From NCBI GenBank assembly GCA_947570515.1, contig CANOUM010000004.1, positions 1-31,696 of the forward strand: 31,696 nt of DNA, given 5' to 3'. A program made the position numbers and the translations under genes. Positions 1 through 7,317 of this stretch are shown one piece after another. This stretch comes from an uncultured Clostridia bacterium. Its GTDB lineage: Bacteria > Bacillota > Clostridia > Lachnospirales > Bianqueaceae. Position 1 is the first letter of the stretch. Every line of letters starts with the position of its first letter. The notes under the pieces were generated by a model. The model did no database searches, was not told where the DNA came from, and saw nothing but the letters and a program-made list of their open reading frames with translations.

Positions 1-186
1 AAACTGTTTTGTACCAAACCGGCGTACAGGGATCGATTTCTGTGAACCGCTGTTATAAGAACCCGCTTAAGATCGCAAGGCGTGCCGAATGGAAGGGGAT
101 TTTTCCGCCGGCCTAAGAGCCGCTGCTTCACAGCGGTTGGCCTTTTGACGCGCCTGAGGACGCAGTGTGTCAGGTGAAGCCGAATT
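1..186 (+). ncRNA. ssrS: Probable 6S RNA (left end uncertain)
   Basis: No convincing ORF lies here, yet the stretch is rich in self-complementary segments. At about 111-144 there is a nested hairpin: GGCC, then GCCGCTG, loop CTTCA, then CAGCGGT and GGCC. The string GAGCCGCTGCTTCA...GCGGTTGG resembles the apical part of E. coli 6S RNA (GAGCCGAUAUUUCA...GCGGUUGG). AGGCG near 79 can pair with CGCCT near 150. A T-run follows GCCG at 184-188. 6S RNA binds SigA-holoenzyme in stationary phase. The length of about 185 nt fits the family. I could not fold it, and the outer closing stem is not obvious by eye, so the assignment is an inference from motif and size; the 5' end may lie outside the window. 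Confidence 0.5.
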
Positions 187-187
187 T

Positions 188-688
188 TTAAAAAAAATTA
201 GAATAATCCATCAAAGAAGCCGCGGCTTTCTTGCCGGAGATTTCAAGTAGAGCATATCCTGCATGGCTGCCGCCGCGCGGCGCTGTGAGCGAACCGGGAT
301 TTAGATATAAGATACCGTTTTCTTCGAGATAAAAAGGTATATGTGTATGACCGAAAAGGACAATGTTCGCAGAGACATCCTGAGCCTTTTGACGCAGATA
401 AGTAAGGCCGCTTTTAACATGGTGCAGATGACCATGACACATCAGGATGCGGCGGCCCTCGCAATCAAAAATGCGCTGATTCGGCGTAGAGCTAAGGGGA
501 TCACAATTGCCGGAAACACCGCTGAATGCCAGCTGAAAGACGTGGCCATACTGTTGTTTTAAAAAATGAAGATCGCGGGCATGATCGCCCAGATGCCATA
601 CCCCGTCGATCTGTGCATGCCACTGCTCAATCAATAAGCAGGCATCCCGTGTATGCCCGTGTGTATCACTGAGAATTAAATAGCGCAT
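188..688 (-). CDS. YfcE/MJ0936-family metallophosphoesterase
   Basis: A 166-residue calcineurin-like phosphoesterase. Metal-ligand motifs appear in family order: D8-T-H10, G34-D35-H, G60-N61-C-D, H85-G-H87 and G113-H114-T-H116. Family members (E. coli YfcE, MJ0936) are small Mn-dependent phosphodiesterases on model substrates; the physiological substrate is unknown. The start chosen is the ATG at 688, which puts the family N-terminus MRYLILSDTHG first and lies 4 bp after the rdgB stop; a longer open frame upstream runs inside rdgB and is ignored. It is the last gene of the minus-strand operon. The 3' end meets the putative 6S RNA from the opposite side. Confidence 0.92.
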   Translation of the reverse strand: MRYLILSDTHGHTRDACLLIEQWHAQIDGVWHLGDHARDLHFLKQQYGHVFQLAFSGVSGNCDPLSSTPNQRIFDCEGRRILMCHGHLHHVKSGLTYLRQKAQDVSANIVLFGHTHIPFYLEENGILYLNPGSLTAPRGGSHAGYALLEISGKKAAASLMDYSNFF

Positions 689-692
689 AGGC

Positions 693-1304
693 TTACACAA
701 TGCCGGCAGTATGCAAATGCTGCTGGAGCAGGCGCAGGGCTTTGCCGCGGTGAGAGATGGCATGCTTAGCCTCAGCCGACATCTCAGCAAAAGTGAGACC
801 CGTTTCAGGGATCAAAAAAATAGGATCATATCCAAAGCCATTTTCTCCTTTAGCTTCATAGGCAATGCAGCCCTCTGTGGTTTCCAGTACCGAAATCTCA
901 CTTCCATCAGGCAGGATGGCAGACATGGCGCAGACATAACGGGCGGTACGCTTATCTTCGGGCGCCGGAGCAAGCAGATTGAGCACAATTTGATTTTTTT
1001 CGGTGTAAGGAGTGTCTTCGCCAAGCCAGCGGGATGAATAAATGCCCGGCTTTTTATCCAAAAAATCAATTTCAATCCCTGAATCATCTGAAATGACCGT
1101 ATCATAAAAACCAGCGGCGGCACGTGCCTCCCAGACAGCGCGCGCTTTGATGGATGCATTTTCTGCAAAGGTTGTTCCGGTTTCCTCGATATCCAAATGG
1201 ATCCCGGCCTCAGCCATCGTAAGCACCTCGCAGAAGCCGCCTGTCAAGTCCCTAAATTCACGGACCTTTCCCGCATTTTTAGTTGCCAAAATAATCGTTT
1301 TCAT
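693..1304 (-). CDS. rdgB: XTP/dITP diphosphatase (RdgB/HAM1 family)
   Basis: A 203-residue non-canonical purine NTP pyrophosphatase that hydrolyses dITP, ITP and XTP to the monophosphates, keeping deaminated purines out of DNA and RNA. The N-terminus ILATKNAGKVREF is the family nucleotide-binding signature; SDDSGIEID carries the metal-binding acids; GENGFGYDPIF and SHRGKAL near the C-terminus are also typical. Length matches the family. The ATG overlaps the stop of the upstream response regulator by 4 bp (ATGA), suggesting translational coupling. The downstream phosphoesterase starts 4 bp after its stop; rdgB-yfcE neighbourhood is common in Firmicutes. Confidence 0.96.
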   Translation of the reverse strand: MKTIILATKNAGKVREFRDLTGGFCEVLTMAEAGIHLDIEETGTTFAENASIKARAVWEARAAAGFYDTVISDDSGIEIDFLDKKPGIYSSRWLGEDTPYTEKNQIVLNLLAPAPEDKRTARYVCAMSAILPDGSEISVLETTEGCIAYEAKGENGFGYDPIFLIPETGLTFAEMSAEAKHAISHRGKALRLLQQHLHTAGIV

Positions 1305-1975
1305 AGTTCCTCCGATGTATTATATAGATAAAGATAATGAGGTCTGCCGGCAGCGCCATAGATCGGCTGTTTGGCCGCGTAACCAGCAGCAACAATAAGC
1401 TCTAAATATTTGCGCGCTGTCACATGTGAAACGGCCAGCAGCGACGAAGCCTCCAAAACCGTAAGCCTGCGCTGATGCAGCAGCAAAGAAAGCATACGCT
1501 GAAAGCCAATCTGTTCAGCCTCTGAAAGGGAAGAAGGCATGAGCAGTTTCCGGCGCTCGCCGGAAAAAAAGAAGCGGTCCAGTTCTGTCTGTGTTAAAAC
1601 ACAATCGGCAGAGAGACCCTGCTTGAGGGCCAGATAACGCCGCAGGCTTCGATGAAGCCTGCGCATAGTAAAGGGTTTTAAAATATAATCAATTGCGCCA
1701 AGCTGCTGCGCGCGTGTAAAAGTGGCGGCAGAGGTATCGGCGGTGACAGGGAGAAAATCCGTACTGGCTGATTGACGCAGCGTGAGAAGAAGCTGCGTCA
1801 CTTCGTCACAGTGGGATTGAAGTTCGGCCATAAAAAGATCGGGAAAAGGAGTGCAGCCAGGCGCAGGGAGCGCCGAGAACAGAAAGGCCTGATTTCCGCT
1901 TACGGTCTGCCAGGCTGCGTGCAGCTGGAGAGCGGTTGGGCGGTGAGGCTCAAAAATCCAAACCGTTAATTTCAT
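1301..1975 (-). CDS. Atypical response regulator, CitB/DcuR-like, degenerate receiver
   Basis: A 224-residue protein shaped like the CitB/DcuR/MalR regulators: receiver at about 1-115, linker, and a C-terminal helix-turn-helix at about 165-200 (LTVLEASSLLAVSHVTARKY), ending with the family-like GRPHYLYLY. The receiver keeps the conserved lysine (K100 in ILKPF), but the acidic pair near residues 8-9 is reduced to one Glu, and the phospho-acceptor position, aligned by eye to PDLxxxD, reads PDLFMAE, giving E51 in place of Asp. This suggests a receiver that works without phosphorylation. No histidine kinase is next to it. It sits between htrA and rdgB with a 4-bp overlap to rdgB, so it is co-transcribed with housekeeping genes. 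Its targets cannot be read from the sequence. Confidence 0.8.
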   Translation of the reverse strand: MKLTVWIFEPHRPTALQLHAAWQTVSGNQAFLFSALPAPGCTPFPDLFMAELQSHCDEVTQLLLTLRQSASTDFLPVTADTSAATFTRAQQLGAIDYILKPFTMRRLHRSLRRYLALKQGLSADCVLTQTELDRFFFSGERRKLLMPSSLSEAEQIGFQRMLSLLLHQRRLTVLEASSLLAVSHVTARKYLELIVAAGYAAKQPIYGAAGRPHYLYLYNTSEEL

Positions 1976-1987
1976 GACCGGAATCCT

Positions 1988-3211
1988 TTAACGAAAGGTA
2001 GGAGGCTGGGAGTTGTTGTCGCCCCAGAATCCGCCAGCGGGATCTGCATCCTCATCCAAAGGTTCGAGAACGAGCTCGAGAGAAAGAGGATTGGAAGCAT
2101 CGCGGCCTTGGATGACGGTCACAAGAACCGTGTCGCCTACTTCACAGGAAAGCAGAATTTCATTGACGTCTTCCATAGAGCTAAGAACCTGACCGTCAAT
2201 TTCGGTGATAATATCACCAGAGCGCAGTCCTTGCTTTTCGGCTGAACTGCCGGAACGAATATGATGAATGACAAGACCGGACGGCACATGGTACAGTCCT
2301 GCTAATGATTCTGAAAGGAAGGAGGAATCGTCAATGCCGCCCAGTGTGAGATACTGCACAAAGCCTTCTTTTAGCAGGGCATTCACAACCTCCTGTGCAT
2401 GATTGATCGGGATAGCAAAACCGATTCCCTCGACATCCTCTAAAGCAATTTTATTGGAATTGATACCGATGACCTCGCCTTGCTCATTGAAAAGCGGTCC
2501 GCCTGAGTTGCCGGGGTTAATGGCAGCATCGGTCTGGATGTAGGTGCCGGGTGTTTCGGATAATTTGATTTCACGCTTCGGATAACTAATGACACCGACG
2601 GTTACCGAGTTTTGATAGGCAAGCTCATGGGGACTGCCAATGGCAATGGCAAGCTGGCCTGAGCGCAGCTGATCGCTGTCGCCAAGCTCTGCTATGGTGA
2701 GCTGGCTGCCCACTTCTTCAGAGAGTTTAGTTTTGTCGATAGAGACAACGGCAAGATCAGATTCTGTATCGACGCCAACCAGCTGCATTTCTGCCAGATC
2801 GCCGGCAAAGGTATACAGATAGATGCGCTGCGCCTCGGCAACGACATGCGCATTGGTGAGGATATACAGGTGATTATTTTCTTCTTTGAAAATTACACCA
2901 GAGCCAAGTCCCTGACCGTAAGAGCCTTCGTAAGATACATCGACGACAAGAGTGACAACGCTACGCTGAACACGTTCGCAGGTTTCGGAGATGGCATTGT
3001 TATCCTGAACCAGTGAAAGTAATTTCTGAAAAGAATTGCCGCTGTATCCTTGGTCAGCGAGCGAAAATGATGATGCGGTCTTGGCATAGTGGCGCGTCAG
3101 AGCAAAGATGCCGCCGCCAAAAAGCAAGCCAAGGAGAACGGCAGAGCAGAGAGCGAATAAAAAAATACGGCCTCTTCGCTTAGGGGGCGCTTTTTTTTCG
3201 GAATCGTTCAT
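1988..3211 (-). CDS. htrA: HtrA/DegP-like membrane-anchored serine protease with PDZ domain
   Basis: A 407-residue HtrA family envelope protease. A short cytoplasmic basic N-terminus (KKAPPKRRGR) is followed by one membrane segment at about 16-38; the trypsin-like domain at about 80-275 carries H122 (TNAHVV), D152 (SDLAVV) and S236 (GNSGGPL); one PDZ domain lies at about 290-385, followed by a short acidic and Gly/Pro tail. HtrA proteases degrade or refold damaged exported proteins. The start is the ATG at 3211, with GGAGG five bases before it; a TTG at 3232 is in frame, but the Shine-Dalgarno site lies within that extension. It follows the PP2C gene after a terminator-like hairpin, so read-through may set its level. 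Confidence 0.94.
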   Translation of the reverse strand: MNDSEKKAPPKRRGRIFLFALCSAVLLGLLFGGGIFALTRHYAKTASSFSLADQGYSGNSFQKLLSLVQDNNAISETCERVQRSVVTLVVDVSYEGSYGQGLGSGVIFKEENNHLYILTNAHVVAEAQRIYLYTFAGDLAEMQLVGVDTESDLAVVSIDKTKLSEEVGSQLTIAELGDSDQLRSGQLAIAIGSPHELAYQNSVTVGVISYPKREIKLSETPGTYIQTDAAINPGNSGGPLFNEQGEVIGINSNKIALEDVEGIGFAIPINHAQEVVNALLKEGFVQYLTLGGIDDSSFLSESLAGLYHVPSGLVIHHIRSGSSAEKQGLRSGDIITEIDGQVLSSMEDVNEILLSCEVGDTVLVTVIQGRDASNPLSLELVLEPLDEDADPAGGFWGDNNSQPPTFR

Positions 3212-3241
3212 GAGTTCCTCCACTTCATTCAATAGAAATAG

Positions 3242-3271
3242 AAAAGGAGGGCGTATGCCGGCCCTCCTTTT
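3242..3271 (-). terminator. Hairpin between PP2C gene and htrA
   Basis: An 11-bp perfect stem (3242-3252 with 3261-3271, core AAAGGAGGGC) with an 8-base loop. On the minus strand it is followed by a T-rich run (TTTTCTATTTCTATT). It lies 10 bp past the PP2C stop and before the htrA ribosome-binding site, so it looks like a partial terminator or attenuator within the operon. Confidence 0.7.
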
Positions 3272-3280
3272 GTGGGTCTA

Positions 3281-4879
3281 TTATTGGTTTAGCTCTTCGA
3301 CCGGAGGTACTTTAAGAACCATACCGGGATAGAGCGGAGAATCAAGCGTCATATCATTATATTCAGCAAAGGCCTCCATCAATGACACATCGGCGCTATC
3401 ATAAAAATATAAAACAATACTGGAGAAATAGTCACCATCCTGTACTGTGTAATCCTGTACAGAAGTAACCACAGAAGAGTCAGAACTAGAAGAATTGGAA
3501 GAATTACTATCCGATGAAGAAGAATCACCTGAATTTTGGGAATCCTGCGAGTTCTGCGAATTCTGCGAGTTATTAGAATCAGAAGAGTTATCAGGAGTGG
3601 AGATATCGCTATTGTTAGAGAGATTAGAATCAACAATAACGCTGCTTTCCAAAGTAGGAGCAGAAGAAGAGACTTGCGGCTCATCTTCTTTACTAAAGGC
3701 AGAAATAATCACAATCAAAAGAAGAATTACGACAACAGCACCGCCAATTAGCATAGCCAGTTGCTTGGGATTGCTTAACAGGCGATCTAAAATGCTTTCC
3801 TGATCGTCCTCATCATCGTAAACGGGATCTTCATGCAATGGCGAAAGCGTACGAGGGCGAGGCGAAAGGCGAGCAGACGCAGATGAGGAAGCGGAAGAAT
3901 CATCAAAATCGATGTTTTCATCGTCCGGTTCTGTTTTGCGGCCGCCTCTGGGGATCTTGGAAAGGAGGTTCTGACGGGAAGTATCCTCTCCGCTGGGACG
4001 GCTTTTCTTTTCAAAGTTTTCTTTTCTCGGAATAGTAGAGGTACCGCGCTTGGGGGCTTCTCCGGGAGCATCTTCTACACGGAGTACCATAAGCGTCATA
4101 TCGTCTTCGCTGTGATCGGTTGCGGCTTTCATGATCATGGTCGCGAGCGTATCGACCGAGGCGTCTTTTAGGAGCCGGATCATACGCTCCATTTCTTCAT
4201 TAGAAATGGCATCGGAAACACCGTCCGTACAAATCAAGAAGGTATCACCGGGATAGAACACGAAATATTTGGAGAAGGCTTCCTCCTTAGCATCATAAAT
4301 ATCATCCATTCCCAGATAAGCGGTCAGATGAGAGGAGCCTTTATGGACTTCAGCCTGAGACTGGGAAATGACGCCCAGTCGATACATATCGCTGGACTCT
4401 AAATGATCATCCGTGATCTGCAGCATGCGTCCGCCGCGGATGACGTAAATACGGCTATCTCCTAAATGAACGGCAAGTCCTCGGTTGCCATGAAGGAAAA
4501 GACCGGCAAAAGAAGAGCCCATTTCATCGAGAAGCGCATCGTTTTTCTGATGTTTAAACATGCGGTTGGTCTCGACCAGAGCGTCCCAGATGCGCTCCTT
4601 TTCGATTTTGCCCACATCGGTGAGGGTTGTTTGCAGATGCTGAAACATCTGCATGACGGCATTGCTGTTGGCAGCGCCGCGTTCACGCGAGTCATCAGCG
4701 CCAATTTCAGAATCGCATACACCGTAAATTTGAAAATCTGCATGAGAGATTTTATTAAAAACGGATTGCGTATCGGAACCGACATTCACATACCGTCCGT
4801 TTACATACATATTATCAAGATTGAGTTCTTTTCCCGTTGAAGAAAGGGCATACGCCGCAATTTTTAATTCTTCAGCCAT
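3281..4879 (-). CDS. PP2C-family Ser/Thr phosphatase with transmembrane segment and extracellular LysM domain
   Basis: A 532-residue protein in three parts. Residues 1-270 form a PP2C/SpoIIE-like phosphatase: D56 in GVCDSEIG (the usual DG pair is DS here), LGDSR at 139-143, CTDG at 217-220 and DDMTLM at 259-264. Residues 271-372 are a charged, Ser/Pro-rich linker. Residues 373-395 are a membrane segment. Outside follow about 75 residues of Ser/Asn/Asp/Gln low complexity with NSQ/DSQ repeats, then a LysM module at about 477-525 (YTVQDGDYFSSI...YPGMVLKVP). The layout suggests a cytoplasmic phosphatase tied to peptidoglycan, opposite in topology to PASTA kinases. No kinase gene is in the window. 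It is the first gene of the operon, with a strong promoter and an AAAGGTGG site before the ATG. Confidence 0.88.
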   Translation of the reverse strand: MAEELKIAAYALSSTGKELNLDNMYVNGRYVNVGSDTQSVFNKISHADFQIYGVCDSEIGADDSRERGAANSNAVMQMFQHLQTTLTDVGKIEKERIWDALVETNRMFKHQKNDALLDEMGSSFAGLFLHGNRGLAVHLGDSRIYVIRGGRMLQITDDHLESSDMYRLGVISQSQAEVHKGSSHLTAYLGMDDIYDAKEEAFSKYFVFYPGDTFLICTDGVSDAISNEEMERMIRLLKDASVDTLATMIMKAATDHSEDDMTLMVLRVEDAPGEAPKRGTSTIPRKENFEKKSRPSGEDTSRQNLLSKIPRGGRKTEPDDENIDFDDSSASSSASARLSPRPRTLSPLHEDPVYDDEDDQESILDRLLSNPKQLAMLIGGAVVVILLLIVIISAFSKEDEPQVSSSAPTLESSVIVDSNLSNNSDISTPDNSSDSNNSQNSQNSQDSQNSGDSSSSDSNSSNSSSSDSSVVTSVQDYTVQDGDYFSSIVLYFYDSADVSLMEAFAEYNDMTLDSPLYPGMVLKVPPVEELNQ

Positions 4880-4965
4880 TTGTGCACCACCTTTTCTTTA
4901 TCTCCTTTAGCTGTTTTGGTTTCAAAGAATACCAAAAACGTACAATATAAGCCTATTTCCTACAT

Positions 4966-4994
4966 ATTATATACTAAAGCCCCTTTAAGTTCAA
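4966..4994 (-). promoter_or_regulatory. SigA-type promoter of the PP2C-htrA-RR-rdgB-yfcE operon
   Basis: On the minus strand, -35 TTGAAC (4989-4994) and -10 TATAAT (4966-4971) are separated by exactly 17 bp. It lies about 85 bp upstream of the PP2C ATG in an A+T-rich gap and is the only strong promoter seen for these five genes. Confidence 0.8.
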
Positions 4995-5055
4995 CGAGTT
5001 TTTCTAAATTTCGCGATAAGTTATAAAGAATTTACAAATCAGAGACAAAATGACA

Positions 5056-5088
5056 AGACGCTGCATTTTTAAGAAATATGCAGCGTCT
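5056..5088 (-). terminator. Terminator after rhodanese gene
   Basis: An 11-bp perfect stem (AGACGCTGCAT at 5056-5066 with its complement at 5078-5088) and an 11-base loop, starting 5 bp past the rhodanese stop. The minus-strand tail is TTGTCATTTTGT, moderately T-rich. Confidence 0.7.
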
Positions 5089-5093
5089 CTTGT

Positions 5094-5414
5094 TTAGCTT
5101 TGCCATAGTTCATAGGGCCAATATTGCAATCCGCCTTGAAGGTTATAGATACGGGCATAGCCCATTACAGAAAGAACCTGCGCGGCCGGAAGGCTGCGAG
5201 CACCGCTGCCGCAGTAAACCAGCAGAGGCTGGCGGCGGCCGGGAAAGAGTGCAGGCGCCCGGCGAGGAACGCTATGAAGCGGAATATTGACAGCACCGTG
5301 GATATGGCCCTCGGCAAATTCAGCAGGATCCCGTACATCTAAAATGCGGCATCCATAACGGCTGTGAATCAGCTGCCAGGCTTGCTGACAGCTGATGGTC
5401 TGATAATATGGCAT
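5094..5414 (-). CDS. Single-domain rhodanese-like sulfurtransferase
   Basis: A 106-residue protein made of one rhodanese domain, similar to GlpE/PspE-type proteins. The first signature is ILDVRDPAEFAEGHIHGAVNIP; the catalytic loop is YCGSGARS with the persulfide cysteine at C68; the C-terminal NLQGGLQYW is also typical. Such proteins carry sulfane sulfur between partners in the cytoplasm; the partner is not evident. The start chosen is the ATG at 5414, preceded by AAAGGGGGAA; upstream in-frame codons lie before the ribosome-binding site. It is transcribed divergently from the fatty acid operon and ends in its own hairpin. Confidence 0.92.
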   Translation of the reverse strand: MPYYQTISCQQAWQLIHSRYGCRILDVRDPAEFAEGHIHGAVNIPLHSVPRRAPALFPGRRQPLLVYCGSGARSLPAAQVLSVMGYARIYNLQGGLQYWPYELWQS

Positions 5415-5476
5415 GGCGATTCCCCCTTTCTTTCTTAGCATATGCAAAGAAAGAATAAAGGGTCAGAAAAAATAGG

Positions 5477-5505
5477 TTGACAGGTGAAGAAGAGCACGCT
5501 ATACT
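5477..5505 (+). promoter_or_regulatory. SigA promoter of the fab-acc operon
   Basis: A consensus -35 TTGACA (5477-5482), 17-bp spacer and -10 TATACT (5500-5505), 37 bp upstream of the fabT ATG. No other promoter of similar quality was seen within the downstream cluster, so it probably drives all genes from fabT to the GH3 gene. Confidence 0.85.
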
Positions 5506-5524
5506 TAGTTAGTCTTTCAAAGTA
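5502..5524 (+). promoter_or_regulatory. Candidate FabT operator (imperfect dyad over the start site)
   Basis: A 23-bp imperfect inverted repeat, TACTT...AAGTA with partly symmetric interior, overlaps the end of the -10 and the expected transcription start. MarR-family FabT proteins bind such A+T-rich dyads in their own promoters. The assignment is inferred from position and symmetry only. Confidence 0.45.
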
Positions 5525-5541
5525 ATTGGAGGGAGGGTGCC

Positions 5542-6003
5542 ATGGGAAGCGAAGGATTTGTGAAAGAATTAAATCAATTGTTGGTATCCACCTATCAGAC
5601 AATTGAAAAGATGGAGCGGAAAATGATCTGCAAAGGAAGCGCTGCCGCTGCGCGGCTCTCCATTGCGGAGATTCATTTGATTGAAGCCGTAGGAAGAGGA
5701 AAAGAACGCAAGACAATCTCGGCGATTGCAGAACGATTAAATATTACGCTGGCATCGGTTACGGTGGGCGTGAATAAACTGGTAAAAAAAGAATTGCTGC
5801 AGAAAAAACGAAGTGAAAAGGACGGCCGCGTAATTTACGTGAGTCTGACGAGTAAAGGACGGGCTGTGTACCGGCGTCATGCGGATTTCCACATGAGCAT
5901 GGTGAAATATATCACTTTGGGGCTGACAAAAGAAGAACAATATGCTATGCTTAGGGGCATACAGAAGCTGCGGGATTTCTTCGCCGGGAAAACGGAGGTT
6001 TAG
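5542..6003 (+). CDS. fabT: MarR-family regulator of fatty acid synthesis (FabT)
   Basis: A 153-residue MarR-type winged-helix protein. The helix-turn-helix lies at about 58-82 (TISAIAERLNITLASVTVGVNKL) and the wing (KKRSEKDGRVIYVSLTSKGR) at about 92-112. In streptococci FabT, with long-chain acyl-ACP as co-repressor, represses the fab operon it heads. Identity here rests on the MarR fold plus position as first gene of a complete fab-acc operon. It has a strong GGAGGGAGG site before the ATG; the GGAGG of fabH lies inside its last codons and its TAG directly abuts the fabH ATG. Confidence 0.88.
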   Translation: MGSEGFVKELNQLLVSTYQTIEKMERKMICKGSAAAARLSIAEIHLIEAVGRGKERKTISAIAERLNITLASVTVGVNKLVKKELLQKKRSEKDGRVIYVSLTSKGRAVYRRHADFHMSMVKYITLGLTKEEQYAMLRGIQKLRDFFAGKTEV

Positions 6004-6972
6004 ATGAATCTTACAAGCTTTACGCTGTTAGGAACAGGGAGCTGCCTGCCGCAGCTTGCAGTGACAAATGATGAACTCAGTACCTTTTTAGATACCAGCG
6101 ATGAATGGATCCGGACGCGTACCGGCATTGGCCGGCGGCACCTGCTTAAAGACGAAAAATTGATCGATATTGCGCTGCCGGCGGCACAGCAGGCTCTGGA
6201 GAGCAGCGGTGTAAAAGCAGAAGAATTGGATCTGATTATTTGCAGCACGCTGCAGGGAGATTTTGTTTCACCGGCCTTTGCCTGTGTGGTGCAGAAGTAT
6301 TTGGGAGCGAAATGTCCGGCCTTTGACGTCAATGCTGCTTGTTCCGGGTTTGTATATGCGCTGGATGTAGCGGCAGGATATTTTGCCAGGGGCCGCGTAA
6401 AAAAAGTACTCGTGATTGCCGCGGAGGCAATGAGCCGTTTTGTGGACTGGAGCGAGCGCAGCACCTGTGTGCTTTTTGGAGATGGCTGCGGAGCAGTGGT
6501 GCTGGGAGAGGGCGATGATCTGCTCTCAATTCGTCTTACAGCGGAGGGCAATGACGAGTCGCTGATTATTCCACATGAAAAGGGGAGCTGCCCTTATACA
6601 CAGATCCCGGGAAAAGCTTCGGCTTTGGCAATGGATGGTCAGGAGGTATTTAAGTTTGCGGTAAGCTCTATTTGCCGTGATATCAAGGCGGTCACCGAAG
6701 AAGCCGGCATCACGCCGGAGGATCTGGATTTTATGGTACTGCACCAGGCGAATCAGCGCATTATGGAAGCGGCTGCGCGCCGTCTGAAAATACCGATGGA
6801 AAAAGTGCCCAGTGTGATTGCAGAAACAGGAAATGTATCTTCGGCTTGCATCCCGATCGTATTGGATGAATTAAACCGAAGCGGAAAACTTGCTAATAGC
6901 CGGTATATGGCCCTGGCGGGCTTTGGAGCCGGTTTTACCACCGGAGCATGTGTGCTGCGGTGTCATAAATAA
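6004..6972 (+). CDS. fabH: Beta-ketoacyl-ACP synthase III (FabH)
   Basis: A 322-residue initiating condensing enzyme, joining acyl-CoA (acetyl or branched) to malonyl-ACP. The catalytic triad is visible: C113 (NAACSGF), H247 (LHQANQRI) and N277 (GNVSSACIP). The last motif is usually NTSAA in relatives, so NVSSA is a mild variant. Other family marks are DEWIRTRTGI near residue 33-42 and the glycine-rich FGAGFTTGA at the C-terminus. Length matches the family. It is translated from a GGAGG inside the end of fabT, and acpP follows after 32 bp. Confidence 0.97.
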   Translation: MNLTSFTLLGTGSCLPQLAVTNDELSTFLDTSDEWIRTRTGIGRRHLLKDEKLIDIALPAAQQALESSGVKAEELDLIICSTLQGDFVSPAFACVVQKYLGAKCPAFDVNAACSGFVYALDVAAGYFARGRVKKVLVIAAEAMSRFVDWSERSTCVLFGDGCGAVVLGEGDDLLSIRLTAEGNDESLIIPHEKGSCPYTQIPGKASALAMDGQEVFKFAVSSICRDIKAVTEEAGITPEDLDFMVLHQANQRIMEAAARRLKIPMEKVPSVIAETGNVSSACIPIVLDELNRSGKLANSRYMALAGFGAGFTTGACVLRCHK

Positions 6973-7004
6973 AATAAAACAAATTCAGTTTTGGAGGAAA
7001 CATC

Positions 7005-7241
7005 ATGAGCATTTTAGAAAGAATCAACAAAATTTTAGCAGAGCAAGACATCACCGAAAATACGGTGACGATGGAAACCACATTTGATGAGCTGGACATC
7101 GACAGTCTGGCAGTCGTTGATTTGACCATGAGCTGCGAAGAGGAGTTTGACATTGAGCTGGATATCGACTCAGACAGTGTGCCCAAGACGATTGGAGACA
7201 TGGTAGAGAAGATTGCAGAATTAACGGGCGAGGAAGCCTAA
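7005..7241 (+). CDS. acpP: Acyl carrier protein
   Basis: A 78-residue acidic protein with the phosphopantetheine attachment site in LDIDSLAVVDL (Ser about residue 36). It carries growing acyl chains on the 4'-phosphopantetheine arm between the FabD, FabH, FabG, FabZ, FabK and FabF active sites. The N-terminus (ILERINKILAEQ) and the helix after the DSL motif fit the ACP fold. It has a strong TTTGGAGG site. A rho-independent terminator lies directly after it, likely letting acpP transcripts outnumber those of downstream enzymes. Confidence 0.96.
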   Translation: MSILERINKILAEQDITENTVTMETTFDELDIDSLAVVDLTMSCEEEFDIELDIDSDSVPKTIGDMVEKIAELTGEEA

Positions 7242-7254
7242 CCTTTTAAGTCAG

Positions 7255-7295
7255 AGTTCGCCTGCAGTAACAATTTATCTGCGGCGAACTTTTTT
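7255..7295 (+). terminator. Intra-operon terminator after acpP
   Basis: AGTTCGCC-T-GCAG (7255-7267) pairs with CTGCGGCGAACT (7279-7290), giving 12 bp with one bulge, followed by TTTTTT (7290-7295). This looks like a real rho-independent terminator between acpP and fabK. Since no good promoter is seen before fabK, partial read-through is the likely mode. Confidence 0.8.
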
Positions 7296-7317
7296 AATGG
7301 AGAAGAAAGAGGAAAAG

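Noticed and set aside
3212..3232. Extended htrA start at TTG 3232.
   Set aside because: The GGAGG site lies inside this extension, five bases before the ATG at 3211, which is the better start.
3536..3600. Tandem-looking GAATTCTGCGA-type repeats that might suggest a repeat array.
   Set aside because: They encode the NSQ/DSQ repeats of the PP2C stalk; spacing and irregular units rule out a CRISPR array, and none was seen elsewhere.
3495..3803. A plus-strand open frame rich in Glu, Cys and Phe.
   Set aside because: It is the antisense of the Ser/Asn/Gln repeat stalk of the PP2C protein, so its odd composition comes from that repeat.
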